From contig CAYMIJ010000002.1 of the NCBI GenBank assembly GCA_964390465.1, positions 325,385 through 389,384 of the forward strand: a stretch of DNA of 64,000 nt, given 5' to 3'. The translations under genes were made by a program, and so were the position numbers. Position 1 is the first letter of the stretch. Each line of letters opens with the position of its first letter. The notes below the pieces were generated by a model. It was not told where the DNA came from and did not search any database. It saw only the letters and a list, made by a program, of their open reading frames with translations. Positions 9,117 to 17,577 of this stretch are shown here, piece by piece. This stretch comes from JADZAI01 sp964390465. GTDB taxonomy: Bacteria; Pseudomonadota; Alphaproteobacteria; Micropepsales; Micropepsaceae.

Positions 9117-9124
9117 GTCGACAT

Positions 9125-9142
9125 CCACAAGTAATCTTGTGG
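9125..9142. promoter_or_regulatory. Perfect inverted repeat upstream of leuC
   Basis: CCACAAG-TAAT-CTTGTGG has 7-bp arms with a 4-nt spacer, 8 bases before the leuC ATG. It is a plausible repressor site or leader hairpin for the leu operon. No leucine-codon-rich leader peptide is visible upstream, so classical attenuation is not supported. Confidence 0.4.
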
Positions 9143-9292
9143 GTGATTAGCGTTTCGCAGGCGCAGCGCATAGGGAAACAATCACTTGGCATGTCGTAAA
9201 TGATTACCGCCTACGTCACGCAAGTGTTGCCGCGTTGACGTCCTTACGTTGCGCCATGGCTTTAGGTTCGGCCCACCCTAGGAGGATAAGCC

Positions 9293-9496
9293 ATGATGAC
9301 CGAACAGGAACTGCCAGTGCTCGACGAAGACGAGATCGCCGCGATTGATGAAGCCGAAGAGATCGTTTCCGAAGAGGAAGCCGCTGGCGAAGAAGGCGAC
9401 GCCGACGAAGACCATGAAGACGGTGATGACGAAGAAGCCGGCGATGAAGACGGTGAGGACGCCCCGGAAGAAGACGCCGCTGAAGACGCCGCCTGA
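9293..9496 (+). CDS. Extremely acidic small protein
   Basis: 67 residues of which about 35 are Asp or Glu, with no Lys or Arg at all, one His, and the rest mostly Ala and Gly. The strong ribosome site AGGAGG lies 7 nt before the ATG, which argues for a real, well-translated gene. The first ~25 residues alternate acidic and hydrophobic residues and could form a helix; the rest should be disordered. No family recognised. Possible roles (cation binding, a nucleic-acid-mimicking decoy, a chaperone tail) are only guesses. It is divergent from leuC and followed by a hairpin. Confidence 0.7.
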   Translation: MMTEQELPVLDEDEIAAIDEAEEIVSEEEAAGEEGDADEDHEDGDDEEAGDEDGEDAPEEDAAEDAA

Positions 9497-9525
9497 ACGC
9501 CTTTCCCCCGCCGCATTTGGTTGAG

Positions 9526-9555
9526 ACGCTCTGGCCCCATGAACCAGAGCGTTTT
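9526..9555 (+). terminator. Hairpin with T-run overlapping the next start codon
   Basis: ACGCTCTGG and CCAGAGCGT form a perfect 9-bp stem around the 9-nt loop CCCCATGAA, followed by TTT. It reads as an intrinsic terminator for the acidic-protein gene. The loop also contains the probable ATG of the following gene, so the structure may control that gene's translation. Confidence 0.6.
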
Positions 9556-10156
9556 GCATTTCAGCCGCCGCCAGTTTCTGGGCGCGGCGCTCGTTCTGCC
9601 GTTTGCCATGCAGGCGCGGGCAGAGCCGGATGTGCCGCTCTGGAAAGGGCTCGTGGATGCGGCGACGGCGCAGATCGGCGTCACCACGCTTTACGATCCA
9701 TCTTATGTCTCAATCCCTTATCCGATGGGCGATGTGCCGCGCGACCGAGGCGTGTGCTGCGATGTCATTATTCGCGCCTGTCGCGATGGCTGGGGCCTCG
9801 ATCTGCAGCAGCTTGTGCATGAAGACATGCAGGCGCATTTTTCAAAGTATCCGAAAAACTGGGGCCTTAGCCGCACCGACACCAATATCGACCATCGCCG
9901 GGTGCCGAACCTCGCCACGTTTTTCCGCCGCGCCGGGGCCGAACTGATGGCGGAAGACGACCTTCAGCCTGGCGACATCGTCACCCTGACCGTGCCGAAC
10001 AACCTGCCGCATATCGCCATCATGTCGAACCAGCGAAGCGGGCAAGGCCGTCCGCTGCACATCATCCACAATATTGGCGGCGGCACGCAGATCGAGGATC
10101 GGCTGGCCGAGTTCCCCATCACCGGACGCTTCCGCTGGCATGGCGCCTCGCCATAA
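9539..10156 (+). CDS. DUF1287 (YijF-like) exported protein with Tat signal
   Basis: From the ATG in the hairpin loop the protein has 205 residues and opens with SRRQFLG followed by a hydrophobic stretch ending AMQARA, a good twin-arginine signal with a cleavage site. The mature part (QIGVTTLYDPSYVSIPYP, GDVPRDRGVCCDVIIRACR, HDxxNIDHRRVPNL-like, GDIVTLTVPNNLPHIAIMS) matches DUF1287, known from E. coli YijF. It carries a Cys and a His in the pattern of papain/NlpC-like folds, but activity is unknown. No Shine-Dalgarno precedes the ATG; a TTG 18 nt upstream would shift the start. Confidence 0.8.
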   Translation: MNQSVLHFSRRQFLGAALVLPFAMQARAEPDVPLWKGLVDAATAQIGVTTLYDPSYVSIPYPMGDVPRDRGVCCDVIIRACRDGWGLDLQQLVHEDMQAHFSKYPKNWGLSRTDTNIDHRRVPNLATFFRRAGAELMAEDDLQPGDIVTLTVPNNLPHIAIMSNQRSGQGRPLHIIHNIGGGTQIEDRLAEFPITGRFRWHGASP

Positions 10157-10208
10157 GGGCTGGACTCAGGTCAGCCTTTATGTTCCTGTATTGTTCTCAG
10201 TGGAGGAC

Positions 10209-10625
10209 ATGATGGCATCGACACTTGGCGCATATATCACGGTGAAGGGTGGCGATGCCGCCATCGCCTTTTACAAAGAGGCTTTCGGGGCAGAGGAAAT
10301 CAGCCGTATGCCCGCCGACAATGACCCGTCCAAGGTCATGCATGCCGAGCTGAAACTGTTTGGCGGGGTGCTGATGCTGTCGGACGAGTTTCCTGAGTTT
10401 GGCGGGCCTGTGAAAAGCCCGGCAGCACTGGGTGGCACCAGCTTCAACATGATTATCGGATTTGACAAAGCGGCAGAGGTGGATGCCGCCATCGCCCGCG
10501 CTGAAAAGGCCGGGGCGAGCGTTTCCATGCCCGCCGCCGACATGTTCTGGGGCGACCGGTTCGGGATGGTCGTTGACCCATTTGGTCATGCCTGGGGCTT
10601 TGGTGCACCGGCCAGCGCGACCTGA
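10209..10625 (+). CDS. VOC superfamily (PhnB/glyoxalase-like) protein
   Basis: 138 residues forming one vicinal-oxygen-chelate domain: GGDAAIAFYKEAFGAEEISR, then MHAELKLFGGVLMLSDEFPE, a central linker, and WGDRFGMVVDPFGHAWGF. The pattern is that of PhnB-type proteins, which bind a metal or small ligand as dimers. GGAGG sits just before tandem ATG codons, so the start may be either. Substrate unknown; the same-strand neighbour downstream is an acyl-CoA synthetase. Confidence 0.85.
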   Translation: MMASTLGAYITVKGGDAAIAFYKEAFGAEEISRMPADNDPSKVMHAELKLFGGVLMLSDEFPEFGGPVKSPAALGGTSFNMIIGFDKAAEVDAAIARAEKAGASVSMPAADMFWGDRFGMVVDPFGHAWGFGAPASAT

Positions 10626-10706
10626 AGCCGTCGATGCCTCTTGCCTTTTGGGTTGATTGGTTGTGCGCTGGCCGCACTGACATTCAACGTATCCCAAGGC
10701 ATTTCC

Positions 10707-12281
10707 ATGGACTTCAACTTCGGTGATCTTCTCGACACGATCGAGTCTGCCATTGATCAAAGTGCGCTCGCTTTTGCGCATGGCGATCGCATCATCAACT
10801 GGGGCGAGGCGGGGCAGCGCACCAACCGTCTGGCCCGCGCCTTTGTGGCGGCAGGTCTGAAGCCCGGTGACAAGGTCGCGCATTATATGCGCAACGAACC
10901 GGCCTATATGGAAGTCACCCATGCCTGTTTCAAAGGCCGCTTCACGCATGTGAACGTGAACTATCGCTATCGCGCCGACGAGGTTGCCTACATCATCGAC
11001 AATTCGGATGCGGCAGCGGTTGTCTATGGGCCTGAGTTTGCCGGGATCATCGCGGAAATCCGCCCGCGCCTGAACAAGGTGAAGCTTTTTCTGGAAACCG
11101 GCGCGCCACTTGAGAAACTGGCTTCGCAGGGTGACGGCACCCCGCTGGGTATCAAGCGCGACCCTGAAGACATGATGTTCCTTTATACGGGCGGCACCAC
11201 TGGCATGCCCAAAGGCGTGATGTGGCCACACCGCGCGCTGCGCGAGATTCAGCTGATCGGTGCGCGCAAACTGGGCGCTGCCCCTGAAACCCATGAAGCC
11301 GTTGCGGCCCTTGTCAAAATGCCGGGCCGGTCAGTTGGCCTGCCTGCCTGCCCGTTGATGCATGGCACCGGGTTCTTCTCAGCCATCGCCGTGACCATGG
11401 GCGGCGGCGCTATTGTCACACTGGAAAACCCGCATTTTGATGCGCATGAACTCTGGCGCGCTGTCGAACGGCACCGCGTCACCGGGATTGCCATCGTGGG
11501 TGAGTCCTTTGCAAAACCGATGCTCAAGGCGCTTGAGGAAGGCAGCTATGATGTGTCGTCGGTCCTTTCGGTCGGATCATCGGGCGTGATGTGGAGCGCT
11601 GAAACCAAACGCGCGCTGCTGGCCTTCATGCCGCAGGCGGTGATGACCGACAGTTTCGGCGCGTCAGAAGGTGTTGGCTTCGGCGTCTCGATGATGACCA
11701 AGGACGGCGAGGTTGGCACCGGCAAGTTCACCATTGGCGAACGCTGTCAGGTGTTTGATGAAAACGATCAGCCCGTTCAGCCGGGCAGCGGCGTGCGCGG
11801 CATCATCGCGCTCGGAGAGCCAATCCCCTTTGGCTATTACGGTGATGAAGCCAAAACCCGTGGCACGTTCCGGGTGATCGGGGGCAAGCGTTATTCTGTG
11901 CCGGGTGACTGGTGCACGGTGGAAGCCGACGGCTCGCTCACCCTGCTGGGGCGCGGCAGCGCTTCAATCAATACGGGCGGTGAAAAGGTTTTCCCCGAAG
12001 AGGTGGAGGAGGCGCTGAAGACGCATCCTTCCATTGAAGACGCGCTGGTGGTGGGTATGCCAGATCCGGATTGGGGTCAGGCGATCACCGCGGTTGTGAA
12101 GCTCGTGCCTGGTCACGGTTTTGCCGAAGACGAACTGCGCGCCCATGTGCGCGCCCGGCTTGCACCCTACAAAGCACCCAAGCGCGTATTGCTCGGCGAT
12201 CAGGTCAGCCTGCGCGCGCCCAATGGCAAGGCTGATTACAAATCAGCCTCGGCCTTTGCGAAGGAAGTGCTCAGTCACTAG
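10707..12281 (+). CDS. AMP-forming acyl-CoA synthetase, FadD19-like
   Basis: Activates a carboxylic acid to its CoA thioester via an acyl-adenylate. 524 residues from the ATG that begins MDFNFGDLLDTIE. Motif I is YTGGTTGMPKGVMW, then DSFGASEG, YSVPGDWCTVEADG, and the C-terminal hinge GRGSASINTGGEKVFPEEVE; the catalytic lysine is in APNGKADYK. The wording YTGGTTGxPKGVMW with GRGSxSINxGGEKVxPEEVE is close to actinobacterial FadD19, an enzyme of sterol side-chain breakdown. A sterol or other bulky substrate is therefore an inference. Its 3' end overlaps the converging deaminase gene by 11 bases. Confidence 0.88.
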   Translation: MDFNFGDLLDTIESAIDQSALAFAHGDRIINWGEAGQRTNRLARAFVAAGLKPGDKVAHYMRNEPAYMEVTHACFKGRFTHVNVNYRYRADEVAYIIDNSDAAAVVYGPEFAGIIAEIRPRLNKVKLFLETGAPLEKLASQGDGTPLGIKRDPEDMMFLYTGGTTGMPKGVMWPHRALREIQLIGARKLGAAPETHEAVAALVKMPGRSVGLPACPLMHGTGFFSAIAVTMGGGAIVTLENPHFDAHELWRAVERHRVTGIAIVGESFAKPMLKALEEGSYDVSSVLSVGSSGVMWSAETKRALLAFMPQAVMTDSFGASEGVGFGVSMMTKDGEVGTGKFTIGERCQVFDENDQPVQPGSGVRGIIALGEPIPFGYYGDEAKTRGTFRVIGGKRYSVPGDWCTVEADGSLTLLGRGSASINTGGEKVFPEEVEEALKTHPSIEDALVVGMPDPDWGQAITAVVKLVPGHGFAEDELRAHVRARLAPYKAPKRVLLGDQVSLRAPNGKADYKSASAFAKEVLSH

Positions 12282-13284
12282 CCAGCAGGGCATCAATCGC
12301 CTGAAGGTGCACGCTCGTTTCGTCAGCGGTCAGATATGAGCCGCTGAACGAATTGCGGGCGAGCGCTGCCAGTTCGGCTTTGCTGAGGTTCAGCGCCTGA
12401 GCCACTACGCGGAAATTATCGTTCACATAGCCGCCGAAATAGGCGGGGTCATCGGAATTGACAGTGGCCCTCAAGCCCAGATGCAGCATGCGCTTAAGCG
12501 GATGCTGCGTCATGTCATGCACCACGCAGAGCTTCAGGTTGGAGAGCGGGCAGACGGTCAATGTCATGCCTTCATGCGCCAATCGTTTCACCAGCGCCTC
12601 GTCTTCCAGCGCGCGATTGCCGTGGTCGATGCGCCCGACTTTCAGCACATCCAGCGCCTCATAAACGTAAGCGGGCGGGCCTTCCTCGCCCGCATGAGCA
12701 GTCAGGTGCAGGCCGCGCTCACCTGCGGCCTTGAACACACGCGCAAATTTTGCTGGCGGATGGCCGACTTCAGATGAATCCAGCCCGACACCCGCGATGC
12801 GATCAAGATAAGGTTCAGCCATCTTCAGTGTGGCCATAGCCGCGTCTTCATCCAGATGGCGCAGGAAGCACAGGATCAGCTTTGCTGTGACGCCAAGCTC
12901 GGCCTGTGCCTGCTTCATCGCAGCCAGAAGGCCCTCCGCAACCACACTGAACGGCACGCCGCGATCCGTATGGGTTTGCGGGTCGAAGAAAATCTCGGTG
13001 TGCTTCACATTGTCAGCCGCCGCCTTGCGGAAATAGGCCAAAGCCAGATCGTGAAAATCCCCCTCGGTCTGCAGCACATCCGCGCCCGCATAATAGATGT
13101 CGAGGAAGTCCTGGAGGCGCGAGAAATCATAGGCTGCGCGCACCTCCTCAACAGATTTGAACGGCAGCGCGCGCTTATTACGACGGGCGAGCGCAAACAT
13201 CATCTCAGGTTCAAGGCTGCCTTCGATATGCAGGTGCAGCTCTGCCTTGGGCAGTTTCGAAATGAAGGCGGCGATGTCAGACAT
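12271..13284 (-). CDS. Adenine deaminase, adenosine-deaminase-like (type 2)
   Basis: Zinc hydrolase of the adenosine/adenine deaminase family, 337 residues. Metal and catalytic motifs: HLHIEGS near residue 17, HAGEEGPP, RIDHGNR, and NSDDPAYFGGY. The stretch GLDSSEVGHPP replaces the DLAGDE segment of true adenosine deaminases; this is the hallmark of the adenine deaminases related to yeast Aah1. Adenine to hypoxanthine is therefore the likelier reaction, in purine salvage. The ATG immediately follows the thiolase stop with no gap, so the two genes are probably one operon. Confidence 0.88.
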   Translation of the reverse strand: MSDIAAFISKLPKAELHLHIEGSLEPEMMFALARRNKRALPFKSVEEVRAAYDFSRLQDFLDIYYAGADVLQTEGDFHDLALAYFRKAAADNVKHTEIFFDPQTHTDRGVPFSVVAEGLLAAMKQAQAELGVTAKLILCFLRHLDEDAAMATLKMAEPYLDRIAGVGLDSSEVGHPPAKFARVFKAAGERGLHLTAHAGEEGPPAYVYEALDVLKVGRIDHGNRALEDEALVKRLAHEGMTLTVCPLSNLKLCVVHDMTQHPLKRMLHLGLRATVNSDDPAYFGGYVNDNFRVVAQALNLSKAELAALARNSFSGSYLTADETSVHLQAIDALLASD

Positions 13285-14508
13285 TCAGGCGCGCTCAAAA
13301 ATCGCAGCGATGCCCTGTCCACCGCCGATGCACATGGTTTCCAGACCATAGCGCGCGCCACGGCGTTTCATCTCGTTCAGCATGGTCGCCAGAATGCGCC
13401 CGCCGGTTGCGCCGATGGGATGGCCAAGCGAGATGCCTGATCCGTTGACGTTGAGAATGTCATGGCGGGCATCGTCATCGGACCATCCCCAGCCTTTCAG
13501 CACACCCAGAACCTGCGGCGCGAAGGCCTCGTTCAGTTCCACAAGGCCGATATCATTCCAGCCCATGCCGGTCTTTGCGAACAGTCGCTCCAGCGCCGGA
13601 ACCGGGCCAAGACCCATCGTCGCGGGATGGCAGCCCGCCGCTGCCCAGCCTACGAAGAACCCGGAAGGGGTCAGCCCCAGCTCGGCCAACTTGTCTTCTG
13701 CGACGATCAGACAGGCTGCACCCGCATCATTCTGCTGGCTGGCATTGCCTGCGGTAACGACGCCGTCTTTCATGATTGGCTTCAGTGCGGCCATGCTCTC
13801 AACCGTCGCATCGGCCCGCACGCCTTCATCGCGGCTGACGATCACTGGATCGCCTTTTCTCTGCGGCACGGCGACTTTCACCAGTTCCTCGTCGAACTTG
13901 CCCGCCGCCCATGCCGCCGCGGCGCGCTGATGGCTGCGCGCTGCATAAGCGTCAGAAGCTTCGCGCGTGATGCCGCATTGCCTGGCGACGTTTTCCGCCG
14001 TCTCGATCATGCCGCTGATCTTTCCAAAGCGTTCAAAGGGCTGCGAGCGTTCGCGGCCACGTTCAAGCCGATCATACATCGTCACCGCGCCACCGCGCGC
14101 GCCGCCGCGCATGGCGGTGGTGTAGTATTCGACATTACTCATGCTTTCAGCTCCGCCGGCGATCACGACATCAGCGGCCCCGGTTTCGATCATCATCGCA
14201 GCGGTGGAGATGGCTGAAACGCCGCTGCCGCAGCGCCGGTCCATCTGGATGCCCGGCACCTCGATCGGTAGGCCTGCTGCCAGCGCCGCATAGCGCCCAA
14301 GGCACGGCGCTTCACCATTGGCATAGCCCTGCGAGAACACAACATCCTCGATCAGCATCGGGTCGATGCCGGTGCGTGCGACGACCTCTTTCACCACCAG
14401 CGCGGCCAGCTGTTCCACCGGCATGGCGCTGAGCCCACCTTGATATCTGCCCACCGGCGTGCGGATGGGGGAAACGATGGCGGCGCGGCGCAGGGTTCGG
14501 GTGGACAT
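13285..14508 (-). CDS. Thiolase (acetyl-CoA C-acyltransferase)
   Basis: 407 residues from the ATG preceded by GGAG; nine further in-frame codons upstream are less likely. Nucleophilic Cys93 is in DRRCGSGVSAI; the other catalytic residues are in NGSGISLGHPIGATGGR and the C-terminal MCIGGGQGIAAIF. Could be degradative (3-ketoacyl-CoA thiolase) or an acetoacetyl-CoA thiolase. Since a dedicated phaA lies elsewhere in the window, beta-oxidation is more likely. Divergent from the monooxygenase gene. Confidence 0.9.
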   Translation of the reverse strand: MSTRTLRRAAIVSPIRTPVGRYQGGLSAMPVEQLAALVVKEVVARTGIDPMLIEDVVFSQGYANGEAPCLGRYAALAAGLPIEVPGIQMDRRCGSGVSAISTAAMMIETGAADVVIAGGAESMSNVEYYTTAMRGGARGGAVTMYDRLERGRERSQPFERFGKISGMIETAENVARQCGITREASDAYAARSHQRAAAAWAAGKFDEELVKVAVPQRKGDPVIVSRDEGVRADATVESMAALKPIMKDGVVTAGNASQQNDAGAACLIVAEDKLAELGLTPSGFFVGWAAAGCHPATMGLGPVPALERLFAKTGMGWNDIGLVELNEAFAPQVLGVLKGWGWSDDDARHDILNVNGSGISLGHPIGATGGRILATMLNEMKRRGARYGLETMCIGGGQGIAAIFERA

Positions 14509-14620
14509 GGAGGCTCCAGTGTTTGTGCAGTGCATCTAAGCCCTTGTGACGCTTTCTGCCAACCGCTTGCCGAAAACGTCAGGTGGCGCAATCATCACCC
14601 AAAGACATGCGGAGGTATCC

Positions 14621-16549
14621 ATGAGTGCCGAGATCACGCTCGATCAGGCTTTGGCGGAAGCCCATATCCCGACCCTGATGATGGTGCTGGTGCATCTGAC
14701 AGGGGATGCCAGTCATCTGGAGCGCGCGCCGCAGCTGGCCTACATGCCTGCCGATGACGGGCAGGGTGGCTTGCCGGAAGAATATCGCCAGGACATGCGC
14801 GACAGGGTCAAGGCCGCATGGCTGGCTCACAAGGCAGGCAAGCCGATCGCCGCGAAGCCCGATGCGGCCACACTGCGGCGGATGATGGATAAGATCGCAG
14901 GCGCCGCCATTCCCGAACACTATGTGCCGTTTCTTCTGGAAGAACTTCACATGGATGCAGAAGATCCCAAGCGTCCGGCCCCCATCGCGCCGAAACTGAA
15001 GGCGGCCAACCGTGACATGAAGGTGCTGATTATCGGCGCAGGCATGTCAGGCCTGCTTGCGGCTCTGCGCCTTGCCCAGGCGGGCATTGATGTCGAGATC
15101 ATCGAAAAGAATGCCGACGTGGGCGGTACATGGCTGGATAATGTGTATCCGGGCTGCCGGGTCGATAACCCCAGCCACATGTATTCCTATTCCTTTGAGG
15201 ACAATCACGTCTGGCCGTATCTGTTTTCAACCCAGCCGGTTCTGCTGGAGTATTTCCGCAGTGTCGCTAAACGCCACGATCTCAAAAAGCATATCCGCTT
15301 CGGCACAGAGGTTCTCGACACGCGCTATGACGAGGCAGGCGCCACCTGGGTCACGCGCATCAAGAATAAAGACGGGCGCGAGGAAACGTTGCGCACCAAT
15401 GCGGTCATCAGCGCGGTGGGCCAGCTCAACCGGCCACGCTATCCAGAAGAAATCGAAGGCTATGGCAGTTTCAATGGGCCGTCTTTCCATTCAGCGCGCT
15501 GGGATCATGGCGTTGATCTGAAGGGCAAGCGCGTATTGGTGATTGGCACGGGGGCCAGCGCCTTCCAGTTCGTGCCTGCCATTGCACCCGATGTCGCGCA
15601 TATGACCGTCTTTCAGCGTACCGCGCCGTGGCTGTTGCCGACGCCTGATTATCACTTTGCGACGGGCGCGGGCGTCAACTGGCTGATCCAGAACATGCCG
15701 CTTTACGACAAATGGTATCGCTTCTGGCTGTTCTGGCAGGGCACCGACGGCGTCTACGAAGCGATGAAGCTCGACCCGGCATGGGCCGACAGACCGGGCC
15801 GGGTCAGCGAGCTGAACAACATGCTGCGCGAGATGATGATTGGCCTCGTCACCGCACAGGTGGCTGACCGCCCCGATCTGATCGGCAAGGTCATCCCCGA
15901 CTATCCAATGGGCGGCAAGCGCATGGTGCGTGACAATGGCGTGTGGCTTGGCGCGCTGAAACGCGACAATGTCAGCCTCGTCACCGAAAAGATCGCGCGG
16001 ATCGTTCCTGATGGCGTGGTCACGGCTGACGGGGTGACGCACAAGGCCGATGTCCTCATCTATGGCACCGGCTTCAAGGCCAGCTCCTTCCTCGACACGT
16101 TCAGGATCTATGGTCGGGGCGGGCGTGAACTGCACGATCAGTGGCAGGGCGATGCGCGGGCCTATCTGGGTGTGCATGCACCGGGTTTCCCCAATTTCTT
16201 CATGATCTATGGCCCGAACACCAACATCGTCGTGAATGGGTCGATCATTTTCTTTTCCGAATGCGGGGTGCGTTACATTGTGGGCTGTCTCGATCTGCTG
16301 GCCGAAAGCGGCGCTGCGACACTGGAAGTGCGGCAGGCTGTGCACGATGCGTTCAATGCGCGGGTCGATGCACAGAACCAGCAGATGGCCTGGGGCTCGC
16401 CGCATGTGTCCAGCTGGTACAAGAACGCCAAAGGCCGCGTCAGCCAGAACTGGCCGTTCCCCAATGTCGAATACTGGCAGGCCACGCTGAAACCCGGTCC
16501 GGATGATTTCATTCTATCCGGCCCGCCATCACGCGCCGCAGCAGAATGA
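14621..16549 (+). CDS. Baeyer-Villiger monooxygenase, HAPMO-like
   Basis: FAD/NADPH enzyme inserting oxygen next to a ketone carbonyl. 642 residues from an ATG behind GGAGG. Two Rossmann loops, GAGMSG (139-144) and GTGASA (309-314), flank the Baeyer-Villiger fingerprint FNGPSFHSARWD (284-295). The ~130-residue N-terminal extension and total length match 4-hydroxyacetophenone monooxygenase rather than the ~540-residue cyclohexanone enzymes. Substrate unknown; aryl ketone, steroid or terpenoid are options. Overlaps the next gene by ATGA and is divergent from the thiolase. Confidence 0.92.
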   Translation: MSAEITLDQALAEAHIPTLMMVLVHLTGDASHLERAPQLAYMPADDGQGGLPEEYRQDMRDRVKAAWLAHKAGKPIAAKPDAATLRRMMDKIAGAAIPEHYVPFLLEELHMDAEDPKRPAPIAPKLKAANRDMKVLIIGAGMSGLLAALRLAQAGIDVEIIEKNADVGGTWLDNVYPGCRVDNPSHMYSYSFEDNHVWPYLFSTQPVLLEYFRSVAKRHDLKKHIRFGTEVLDTRYDEAGATWVTRIKNKDGREETLRTNAVISAVGQLNRPRYPEEIEGYGSFNGPSFHSARWDHGVDLKGKRVLVIGTGASAFQFVPAIAPDVAHMTVFQRTAPWLLPTPDYHFATGAGVNWLIQNMPLYDKWYRFWLFWQGTDGVYEAMKLDPAWADRPGRVSELNNMLREMMIGLVTAQVADRPDLIGKVIPDYPMGGKRMVRDNGVWLGALKRDNVSLVTEKIARIVPDGVVTADGVTHKADVLIYGTGFKASSFLDTFRIYGRGGRELHDQWQGDARAYLGVHAPGFPNFFMIYGPNTNIVVNGSIIFFSECGVRYIVGCLDLLAESGAATLEVRQAVHDAFNARVDAQNQQMAWGSPHVSSWYKNAKGRVSQNWPFPNVEYWQATLKPGPDDFILSGPPSRAAAE

Positions 16550-17577
16550 TGCAGCTTGATGAAGCGGCGGCCGCGCGGCTGGCTCACGCGGCGTTGGGCC
16601 ATGTCACGCGGGTTTATCCCTCTGTGGTCGCGCTCAGCCTGACCGGGCCGGCGGATCTCGTGCCGCCCGATCAGGCAACACCGCTGTTTCGCGGCTCTTA
16701 TGACTGGCATAGCTGCGTGCATGGCTATTGGACGCTGACCCGCCTGAAGCGTCTGTTTCCTTCCGCGCCATTTGCACGGGACATCGCTGTATTGCTGAAG
16801 CGCGAGATCACGCGCGCCAATGCTGCCGCCGAAACGCAGTGGTTGTCGCTTGAGAAGAACCGCGCATGGGAACGGCCTTACGGCTGGGCCTGGCTGCTGA
16901 TGCTGGTGGCCGAACTGCGCGTTTCGCCAGACACAGATGTCTATGCGGGCCGGTTGCAAGATGCGGCAGATGTTATTGTAGCGCGGCTTGCAGCCTATCT
17001 GCCGCGCCTGACCTATCCGGTGCGCAGCGGGGTTCATTCCAACACTGCTTTCGCCATGCTGCTGACACTGACCTATGCCCGCAAACACGATGCCGTGTTG
17101 AAGGCGCTGATCATCAAATCCGCGAAACGCTGGTTCGGAAATGACGCCGCTTGCACCGCATGGGGTGAGCCATCGGGCGAGGATTTTCTTTCAGCGGCGC
17201 TGACGGAAGCGGCATTGATGACGCATGTTCTGGGGCGGTCGGCATTCAATGAATGGATGGCGCGCTTCATGCCGCGTGTGCCGAAACATCTTTTCGCGCC
17301 AGCACATGTGAGTGACCGCAGTGATGGCCGCATCGCCCACCTCGATGGGCTCAATCTCAGCCGCGCCTGGGCGATGCGTATGATCGCGAGCAGACTGGAT
17401 GCGCCTGCAAACGCGGCGCGCTTCCAGAAAGCCTCGGGCCTGCATCTCGCCGCCAGCCTGCCACATGTGACGGGCGACTATATGGGCGAACACTGGCTCG
17501 CCAGCTTCGCGCTTCTTGCCTTGAGTGACCCTAGGCGCGCGCGCGTAACAGCATCGCCGCGGTGCCGGCCAGCGTAG
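16546..17577 (+). CDS. DUF2891 family protein
   Basis: 343 residues, cytosolic, recognised by SYDWHSCVHGYWTLTRLKRLFP, ENRAWERPYGWAWLL-like, RSGVHSNTAFAM and GEDFLSAALTEAALM, the conserved blocks of DUF2891, which looks like an all-helical (alpha/alpha-barrel type) fold. The repeated His and Trp residues suggest an enzyme, but no activity is known to me. Its ATG overlaps the monooxygenase stop, so the two are co-translated. The last ~47 bases overlap the converging transporter gene, and the C-terminal tail ARVTASPRCRPA may be dispensable. Confidence 0.8.
   Translation: MMQLDEAAAARLAHAALGHVTRVYPSVVALSLTGPADLVPPDQATPLFRGSYDWHSCVHGYWTLTRLKRLFPSAPFARDIAVLLKREITRANAAAETQWLSLEKNRAWERPYGWAWLLMLVAELRVSPDTDVYAGRLQDAADVIVARLAAYLPRLTYPVRSGVHSNTAFAMLLTLTYARKHDAVLKALIIKSAKRWFGNDAACTAWGEPSGEDFLSAALTEAALMTHVLGRSAFNEWMARFMPRVPKHLFAPAHVSDRSDGRIAHLDGLNLSRAWAMRMIASRLDAPANAARFQKASGLHLAASLPHVTGDYMGEHWLASFALLALSDPRRARVTASPRCRPA

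Noticed and set aside
9262..9687. 141-codon serine-rich minus-strand frame over the acidic protein gene
   Set aside because: Its composition is just the complement of the GAA/GAC-rich acidic frame; it has no ribosome site, whereas the plus strand has a strong one.
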